From the NCBI RefSeq assembly GCF_000956475.1, contig NZ_JYJB01000007.1, positions 186,001 to 250,000 of the forward strand: DNA of 64,000 nt, written 5' to 3'. The translations under genes and the position numbers were made by a program. The DNA comes from Microbacterium hydrocarbonoxydans (GTDB lineage: Bacteria; Actinomycetota; Actinomycetes; Actinomycetales; Microbacteriaceae). The notes beneath the pieces are model-generated. The model made no database searches, was not told the DNA's origin, and saw only the letters and a list, made by a program, of their open reading frames with translations. This document shows, piece after piece, positions 58,587 through 64,000 of this stretch. Position 1 is the first letter of the stretch; every line of letters begins with the position of its first letter.

Positions 58587-59503
58587 CAGTGCTCCTCGGA
58601 GGGGAAGGTGGCGGTCGGGCGGAGGGAGGTGGCGTTCAGACGGGTGCGGACCGCGAGGGCGGCGCAGGCGATGACGGCGAGTCCGCCCAGCGCGGTCAGC
58701 CAGCCGATCGGCTCGTGCAGGAGGAGGGCCGCCCACAGGATGCTCAGCACCGGCTGCGCGAGCTGCACCTGGCTGACCTGGGCCATCGGCCCGAGGGCGA
58801 GCCCGCGGTACCACGCGAAGAAGCCGAGGAACATGCTCACGGCGGCGAGATAGGCGAAGGCGAGCCATTGCGCGGTCGTCGCCGAGGGCGGCCGGTCGAC
58901 CGCCGCGAACGCGGTCAGCGCGGCCACGAGGGGCGACGACAGCACGAGGGCCCATGACACGGTCTGCCACGATCCGAGCTCACGCGCGAGAAGCCCGCCT
59001 TCCGCGTACCCGATCGCCGCTGCGAGCACGGCGGCGAAGAGCATCAGGTCCGACCAGTGCAGATCGCCGAGTCCTCCGCTCTGCAGTGCGGCGAACACGA
59101 TCGCCGCGACCGCGCCGAGCACCGCGAACACCCAGAACGATGCTGCCGGGCGCTCCCGGGTTCGCAGCACCACCATCGCGGCGGTGGCCGCGGGGAGCAC
59201 GCCGACCACCACGGCGCCATGGCTCGCCGGCGCCGTGGTCATGGCGAAGGAGGTCAGCAGCGGAAAGCCCGCGACGACTCCCCCCGCGACGACCGCGAGG
59301 CGCATCCACTGCGCGCGGGTCGGCGGACGCTGACGCGTGACGGCGAGGGCGATGGCGGCGAGGATCGCGGCGATGACGGCACGCCCGGCGCCGATGAACA
59401 GCGGTGACAGACCGCCGACCGCGACCCTCGTGAAAGGAAGCGTGAAAGAGAAGGCGATCACGCCGAGAAGGCCCCACCAGAGGCCGGCGTGCGCAGATAG
59501 CAC
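58586..59503 (-). CDS. EamA/DMT-family transporter
   Basis: 305 residues from GTG 59503 (an ATG at 59542 would give 318). Ten TM helices in two EamA repeats; WWGLLGVIAFSFTLPFTRVAVGGLSPLFIGAGRAVIAAI begins repeat one and LGFFAWYRGLALGPMAQVSQVQLAQPVLSILWAALLLHEPIGW ends repeat two. Probable metabolite exporter. The 59542 start would overlap the divergent MocR start codon by two bases, so the shorter form is preferred. Coupled to the PaiB-like gene. Confidence 0.82.
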   Translation of the reverse strand: MLSAHAGLWWGLLGVIAFSFTLPFTRVAVGGLSPLFIGAGRAVIAAILAAIALAVTRQRPPTRAQWMRLAVVAGGVVAGFPLLTSFAMTTAPASHGAVVVGVLPAATAAMVVLRTRERPAASFWVFAVLGAVAAIVFAALQSGGLGDLHWSDLMLFAAVLAAAIGYAEGGLLARELGSWQTVSWALVLSSPLVAALTAFAAVDRPPSATTAQWLAFAYLAAVSMFLGFFAWYRGLALGPMAQVSQVQLAQPVLSILWAALLLHEPIGWLTALGGLAVIACAALAVRTRLNATSLRPTATFPSEEH

Positions 59504-59540
59504 TGCCCCTCGCTGGGGGATAACGCTACTGTGTAGTTTC

Positions 59541-60947
59541 ATGAGTCAGGATAGCACCGAGCGAATCGTGGCAGGACTGCGCCGGTGGATCGCATCCGCT
59601 CCTCCCGGCGCGAGGGTGCCCTCGAACCGGGTGCTGACCGCCGAGTACGGGGCGAGCCCTGTGACCGTGCAGAAGGCGATGAGCCACCTTGCGCGGCTGG
59701 GCCTCGTCGAGTCGCGACCGGGAGTCGGGACGTTCGTCCGCGCCGTGCGCACAGCGGGGCCCGTCGACTTCGGATGGCAGACCTCGGCGCTCGGTGCCCC
59801 GCCGAACCGCACCTCGGCTCTGTCCTCGACCCAGCGCACCGTGGCGCCGGACGCGATCGGACTGCACTCCGGATACCCGGCCGTCGAGCTGCTCCCCGAA
59901 CGGCTGGTGCGCCAGGCGCTCGCGCGGGCGTCGCGCACGGCGGCCGCGCTGACCAGGACTCCTGCCACAGGGATGCCGGATCTGCAGGCGTGGTTCGCCG
60001 CCGAGCTCGCGGCGTCCGCACCCGCGGGGGTGGCGCCCGCCACCGCGAGGGATGCGCTGATCATCTCGGGAAGCCAGAGCGGGCTGAGCTCGATCTTCCG
60101 CGCCGTCGTCGGACACGGCCGGCCGCTGCTCATCGAGTCGCCCACGTACTGGGGCGCGATGCTCGCGGCCGAGCAGGCAGGAGTCGTCCTGGTGCCGATC
60201 CCGTCCGGGCCGCAGGGGCCCGACCCGGATGACGTGGAGAGAGCGTTCGCGCAGACCGGGGCCAGGGCTTTCTACGCGCAGCCCACGTTCGCCAACCCGA
60301 CGGGGGCGCAGTGGCAGGCCGAGACGTCTCGCGTCGTGCTCGACATCGTGCGACGCCACGGCGCCTTCCTCATCGAGGACGACTGGGCGCACGATCTGGC
60401 CATCGACGCCGAGCCGCGGCCGATCGCGGCGCTCGATGACGACGGGCACGTGGTGTATCTGCGCTCCCTCACCAAGAGCGTGTCGCCCGCACTGCGGGTG
60501 GCGGCGGTGATCGCCAGGGGGCCGGCGCGCGAGCGCATCCTCGCCGATCGCGCGGCGGAGTCGATGTACGTGAGCGGCCTGCTGCAGGCGGCGGCGCTCG
60601 ATGTGGTCACCCAGCCCGGCTGGCGCACGCACCTGCGGGGCTTCCGCGAGCAGCTCAGGTCTCGGCGCGACCTCATGATCTCGTGCCTGAGTGCAGATGC
60701 GCCGACGACCGCGCTGGAGACGATGCCGGTCGGCGGGCTGAACCTCTGGGTGCGGCTGCCCGAGGCGGCAGAGGTCGCCGCCGTCGTGCGCGAGTGCGAG
60801 CTGAGGGGGCTGATCATCGCCCCGGGGCGGGAGTGGTTCCCGGCGGAGCCCTCAGGGCCCTATGTGCGACTCAACTACGCGAGCGCGGACCCGACGCGGT
60901 TCGCTGAGGCCGCCGGCATCCTGGGCGAGGTCCTGGAAGGCGGCTGA
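59541..60947 (+). CDS. MocR-family (GntR-HTH plus aminotransferase-like) regulator
   Basis: 468 residues. An N-terminal GntR winged helix (RVPSNRVLTAEYGASPVTVQKAMSHLARLGLVESRPGVGTFV) is joined to a fold-type I PLP domain (LLIESPTYWGAMLAAEQAG, QPTFANPTG, EDDWAHDLAID, and PLP-Lys in YLRSLTKSVSPALRVA). MocR proteins sense PLP or amino compounds and control adjacent genes; divergence from the EamA unit suggests it controls that exporter. No ribosome site is visible before ATG 59541, so translation may be leaderless. Confidence 0.88.
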   Translation: MSQDSTERIVAGLRRWIASAPPGARVPSNRVLTAEYGASPVTVQKAMSHLARLGLVESRPGVGTFVRAVRTAGPVDFGWQTSALGAPPNRTSALSSTQRTVAPDAIGLHSGYPAVELLPERLVRQALARASRTAAALTRTPATGMPDLQAWFAAELAASAPAGVAPATARDALIISGSQSGLSSIFRAVVGHGRPLLIESPTYWGAMLAAEQAGVVLVPIPSGPQGPDPDDVERAFAQTGARAFYAQPTFANPTGAQWQAETSRVVLDIVRRHGAFLIEDDWAHDLAIDAEPRPIAALDDDGHVVYLRSLTKSVSPALRVAAVIARGPARERILADRAAESMYVSGLLQAAALDVVTQPGWRTHLRGFREQLRSRRDLMISCLSADAPTTALETMPVGGLNLWVRLPEAAEVAAVVRECELRGLIIAPGREWFPAEPSGPYVRLNYASADPTRFAEAAGILGEVLEGG

Positions 60948-60955
60948 TGTCTGTG

Positions 60956-61014
60956 CTCCGGTATGAATTTCTGTCGCGGAATCGGCGTTTTGGCGACCGA
61001 AACTCATACGGGAG
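60956..61014. repeat. Imperfect 22-bp inverted repeat between convergent genes
   Basis: Left arm 60956-60977 (CTCCGGTATGAATTTCTGTC) and right arm 60993-61014 (GACCGAAACTCATACGGGAG) pair at 18 of 22 positions across a 15-nt loop. Located between the MocR and APC transporter 3' ends, it may be a bidirectional terminator or another dispersed element. It is unusually AT-rich for this region. Confidence 0.7.
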
Positions 61015-61050
61015 CGTCGGCGGATCGGCGCCGGCCGGGTCCCGAGCACG

Positions 61051-63102
61051 TCAGCCCTCGGACGGCGGACCCTCCGGCCGGTGCGCTCGTCGCCCGTTCA
61101 CGACGACAGGGCGGCCGGCGCGCTCCTGACCAGGCAGCGGGCGCGAGCGGCGGCCGTAGATGAGCTCGGACGAATCGAGCAGCCACGGCACGAGCGTGAT
61201 CGACACGCCATGCACGAGCATGAGCTGGTTGGCCATCCGGCGGGCACGACGGTTGTGCAGGAACGACTCCCACCAGTGCCCCACGATGTACTGCGGCAGG
61301 TAGACCGTCACCACGGATGAGCCGTGCTTCTCGCGGTACTTCTTGATGAACCCTGCCACCGGCTGCGCGAACGATCGGTAGGGCGATTCGACGATCACCA
61401 GCGGGATAGGCATGAGGTGGTCGTGCCACTCCTTCTGCAGCGCGGATGCATCCTCCGCCGACACCGCCACGTGGATCGCCAGCGTCTTGCGGTGCTTGGC
61501 GGCGACTGCGTACTCCACCGCCTTGACGACCGGCTTCTGCAGCTTGTTCACGAGTACCAGTGCGACGTCGCCCTGCGCGCCGAAGTGCGTGACGTCGTCG
61601 ACCGCGATCTCGTGCTCGACATCGCGGTAGTAGCGCTTGACGCCCATCATGAGGAACGCGAGCACGGGAATCGCGATGAACACCAGGTACGCGCCGTGCG
61701 TGAACTTGGTGATCGTGACGATCACCAGCACGAACACGGTGAGCGTCGCCCCGATCGTGTTGATCACCAGGCCGACCTTCGCCGATTGGCGATCGGATGC
61801 CGACACGCCGCTGTCCGGCTTCAGCATCCGCTTCCAATGCCGCACCATGCCGATCTGCCCGAGCGAGAACGACACGAACACGCCGATGATGTACAGCTGG
61901 ATCAGCGTCGTGAGGTTCGCCTGGAACACGACGAGCACGATGATGGCGGCGACGCCCAGCACGATCATGCCGTTCGAGAACACCAGGCGGTCGCCGCGGG
62001 TGTTGAGCGACTTCGGCGCGTAGCCGTCGCGCGCGAGCACCGCGCCCAGCAGAGGGAATCCGTTGAATGCCGTGTTGGCGGCGAGCAGCAGCACGCAGGC
62101 CGTGACCGCCTGGATGACGAAGAAGGGGAAGCTGCCTGCGCCGAACGTCGCCGCGGCGATCTGCGCCATCACGCTCGGCTGCGGCTGCGAGCAGTCGAAT
62201 CCGACGAGGTCGCACGCGTTCTCGGCGTAGTGGACGTTGGTGATGAGCCCCATCGCGGTGAGGCCCGCGAAGAGCAGCGCCGCGATCGAGCCCATCATCA
62301 CGAGGGTGAGCTGGGCGTTGCGGATCTTCGGAGCGCGGAACGCCTGCACGCCGTTGGAGACGGCCTCGACGCCCGTGAGGGCCGAGCATCCGCTCGAGAA
62401 GGCGCGCAGCACGAGCAGGATGATCGCAGCATCCGCGAGGTGCTCGCCCTGAATCTGGTACGCGGCGCTCTCGGCGATCGGGGCGTCGCCCAGCAGGGTC
62501 CGGACGAGTCCGGTGACGATCATCAGGCCGACCGAACCGATGAACAGGTAGGTGGGGATCGCGAAGACCGTCGACGCCTCGCGCACGCCGCGGAGGTTGA
62601 CGATCACGATGAGGATCACGAATCCCACCGCGAGCTCGACGCGCAGCGGATCCAGCTGCGGCACTGCGGAGATGATGTTGTCGACCCCCGAGGCGATCGA
62701 CACCGACACCGTGAGGATGTAGTCGACGAGGAGTGCAGCAGCGACCACGACGCCCGGGATCTCGCCGAGGTTCTTCGATGCGACCTCGTAATCGCCTCCG
62801 CCGGAGGGGTACGCCTTGATCAGCTGACGGTAGCTGAGCACCACCACGACGAGAAGCACCACGACGCAGGCGGCGACCCACGGCGCGAAGGTGAGGAACG
62901 CCAGCCCGCCGAGGGCCAGGGTCATCAGCATCTCCTGCGGGCCGTACGCGACGGAGCTCAGCGCGTCGGAGGCGAAGATGGGCAGTGCCATCTTCTTCGG
63001 GAGAAGCTGGTGGTCCGCCTGCTCACTTGTCAGCGGATCCCCGATCAGGATGCGCTTGGCGATCTGCGGTGCGTCGGGATTCTCCCCGTATTCGTCTGAC
63101 AC
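61051..63102 (-). CDS. APC-superfamily transporter, KimA-like (probable K+ uptake)
   Basis: 683 residues. Twelve TM helices in residues about 50-470: LPIFASDALSSVAYGPQEMLMTL, YPSGGGDYEVASKNLGEIPG and SSGCSALTGVEAVSNGVQAF. A cytosolic USP-like C-terminal domain of about 200 residues follows (KTLAIHVAVSAEDASALQKEW, IVESPYRSFAQPVAGFIKKY). This length and tail match KimA-type K+/H+ symporters instead of classic amino-acid permeases. GTG start at 63102. It would complement the Kdp pump at higher K+. Substrate assignment is by family resemblance. Confidence 0.8.
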   Translation of the reverse strand: MSDEYGENPDAPQIAKRILIGDPLTSEQADHQLLPKKMALPIFASDALSSVAYGPQEMLMTLALGGLAFLTFAPWVAACVVVLLVVVVLSYRQLIKAYPSGGGDYEVASKNLGEIPGVVVAAALLVDYILTVSVSIASGVDNIISAVPQLDPLRVELAVGFVILIVIVNLRGVREASTVFAIPTYLFIGSVGLMIVTGLVRTLLGDAPIAESAAYQIQGEHLADAAIILLVLRAFSSGCSALTGVEAVSNGVQAFRAPKIRNAQLTLVMMGSIAALLFAGLTAMGLITNVHYAENACDLVGFDCSQPQPSVMAQIAAATFGAGSFPFFVIQAVTACVLLLAANTAFNGFPLLGAVLARDGYAPKSLNTRGDRLVFSNGMIVLGVAAIIVLVVFQANLTTLIQLYIIGVFVSFSLGQIGMVRHWKRMLKPDSGVSASDRQSAKVGLVINTIGATLTVFVLVIVTITKFTHGAYLVFIAIPVLAFLMMGVKRYYRDVEHEIAVDDVTHFGAQGDVALVLVNKLQKPVVKAVEYAVAAKHRKTLAIHVAVSAEDASALQKEWHDHLMPIPLVIVESPYRSFAQPVAGFIKKYREKHGSSVVTVYLPQYIVGHWWESFLHNRRARRMANQLMLVHGVSITLVPWLLDSSELIYGRRSRPLPGQERAGRPVVVNGRRAHRPEGPPSEG

Positions 63103-63132
63103 GAGCCGCGAGCCTACGCCCCTGTGGCCTCT

Positions 63133-63193
63133 CCTTACAACATCCTCACGGAATTCCTACACGGGCCCGCGAGCGCCCTAACGGAATCCTTAC
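63133..63193. promoter_or_regulatory. 11-bp phased direct repeats upstream of KimA-like and VanZ genes
   Basis: CCTTAC (63133), CCTCAC (63144), TCCTAC (63155), CCTAAC (63177) and CCTTAC (63188) fall on an exact 11-bp register, with the 63166 position degenerate. The fuller unit is CCTNACGGAAT. Such 11-bp direct repeats are typical sites of OmpR/PhoB-family regulators. They sit in the divergent gap between the two genes. Confidence 0.7.
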
Positions 63194-63220
63194 GGAGGCG
63201 AGGAAATAAACTGGCATCCC

Positions 63221-64000
63221 GTGGGGGAACAGATCATCCTGGCGTTCATCGCGATCGCGATCGGCATCGACGCGAGCATCCTGCTGTTCGTGCCGTTCGT
63301 GGCGGTCAGTTACCGTCGTCGCGGCGGGCTGAGCCTCGGCCGGTCGCTGCTGTGGTTCGCCGCCCTCGTCTACTTCTGGGCGATCTGGACATACACGCTC
63401 CTGCCGCTGCCCGACCCTGACAGCATCCGCTGCGTCGGGATGATCACCGATCCCCTGGAGGTCGTCCGCGACCTGCAGAAGGCATTCTCGGAGCCGGGAA
63501 ACCCGCTGCGCCATCCCGCCCTGCTGCAGCTCGTTCTCAATGTGCTGCTGTTCGTGCCGCTCGGCGTCTTCCTGCGGGTGCTCGGCGCTCGCGGCATCGT
63601 CACCGCGCTGGCGGTGGGCCTCGGCCTCTCGCTTCTCATCGAGACGACGCAGCTCACCGGCGTGTGGGGTCTGTACCCCTGCGCCTACCGGTTCTTCGAC
63701 GTCGGCGACCTCATGACCAACACGACAGGCTCCGTGCTGGGGTCGATCTTCGCCCTCGTCGTTCCGCGCGCGAAGCGCGGCATGGCGCCGCGGGCGGATG
63801 CCGACCAGCCGAGGCCCGTCACCAGGGGACGGCGCGCCATCGCGATGGTCTGCGACGCCTTGGCGTACGGCTTCGTGATGTACGGCTCGAGCATCGTCAC
63901 GCAGCTGTGGTTCGAGTACGTCGTGCGCGATCGGGCGGTCGTGCTCGACGGGCGGATCGCAGAGACGGTCGGCATCGCGGCGGCATCCGGCCTGTGGCTC
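63221..64000 (+). CDS. VanZ-family membrane protein (cut by the window end)
   Basis: At least 260 residues, open to the last base. GTG 63221 gives VGEQIILAFIAIAIGIDAS with TM helices, then the VanZ core: LLQLVLNVLLFVPLGVFLRVLGARG, LLIETTQLTGVWGLYPCAYRFFDVGDLMTNTTGSVLG. After about 185 a basic loop and further TM helices follow, as in VanZ proteins with a C-terminal extension. VanZ-like proteins lower teicoplanin or lipoglycopeptide susceptibility in some bacteria, but most homologues are uncharacterised. Divergent from the KimA-like gene. Confidence 0.85.
   Translation, partial: MGEQIILAFIAIAIGIDASILLFVPFVAVSYRRRGGLSLGRSLLWFAALVYFWAIWTYTLLPLPDPDSIRCVGMITDPLEVVRDLQKAFSEPGNPLRHPALLQLVLNVLLFVPLGVFLRVLGARGIVTALAVGLGLSLLIETTQLTGVWGLYPCAYRFFDVGDLMTNTTGSVLGSIFALVVPRAKRGMAPRADADQPRPVTRGRRAIAMVCDALAYGFVMYGSSIVTQLWFEYVVRDRAVVLDGRIAETVGIAAASGLWL

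Noticed and set aside
61324..63099. Long plus-strand frame opposite the KimA-like transporter
   Set aside because: Antisense shadow with His/Arg/Asp-rich sequence and no family features.

Overview
The window is chromosomal DNA from a GC-rich actinobacterium, most likely a Microbacterium or close Microbacteriaceae relative. The evidence is the strong GC bias at third codon positions, frequent GTG starts, many 4-bp ATGA/GTGA gene overlaps, and the gene families present: DUF3516 helicase, Arr, IdeR-type iron boxes, a full Kdp system and GH42/GH53 galactan genes. No rRNA, tRNA, CRISPR array, integrase or transposase gene was found. The right edge cuts a VanZ-family gene.

Layout. 0-2.6 kb: two secreted AztD-type zinc metallochaperones behind a Zur-like box. 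2.7-7.4 kb: small regulatory pairs (ArsR/VOC; HxlR with a membrane protein, divergent from an azoreductase) and an unusual zinc-ribbon SDR. 7.5-8.0 kb: Arr rifampicin ADP-ribosyltransferase. 8.1-10.5 kb: a type VII (WXG100) polymorphic toxin/immunity module, with a frameshifted WXG100 gene at its head and a perfect 25-bp direct repeat on both sides. 10.5-16.2 kb: a VanRS-like two-component system divergent from an overlapping operon of M15 carboxypeptidase, alanine/serine-type racemase, D-Ala-D-X ligase and acyltransferase-3 membrane protein. This gene set resembles D-Ser (VanC/E/G) operons with VanT split into two genes. 16.2-22.5 kb: DUF3516 helicase, DeoD, PutP, AlkD-like protein and a hypothetical. 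22.6-26.1 kb: a membrane GT2 synthase with a small partner, next to EAL and GGDEF proteins, probably a c-di-GMP-linked exopolysaccharide locus. 26-32.4 kb: FUSC and DUF998 membrane proteins, a large LuxR-family ATPase regulator and a cold-shock protein.

32.5-37.5 kb: an iron-siderophore uptake operon (lipoprotein, two permeases, ATPase, siderophore-interacting reductase) behind IdeR/DtxR-like boxes. 37.7-47.6 kb: a beta-galactan utilisation locus: LacI repressor, triple palindromic operator, GH42 beta-galactosidase, MalEFG-type importer and secreted GH53 endo-galactanase. A dense repeat block lies between the binding-protein and permease genes. 47.7-49.3 kb: a TetR regulator divergent from an alpha/beta hydrolase, with an operator lying inside the hydrolase promoter. 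49.3-57.3 kb: the Kdp K+-ATPase operon (two tiny ORFs including kdpF, then kdpABCDE). 57.4-61 kb: acetyltransferase, PaiB-like protein, EamA exporter and MocR regulator. 61-64 kb: a KimA-like APC transporter divergent from a VanZ-family gene, with an 11-bp phased repeat array between them.

Several dispersed repeat families run through the window: a TTCGAC-GCTCAGGGACC type, a CGTCTCGC-CGCTCAACGACCGG type, a GTGCACTCG type, and an 85-bp inverted-repeat element present twice. The first two types lie inside at least five coding sequences, in frame, adding short peptides at termini or linkers.
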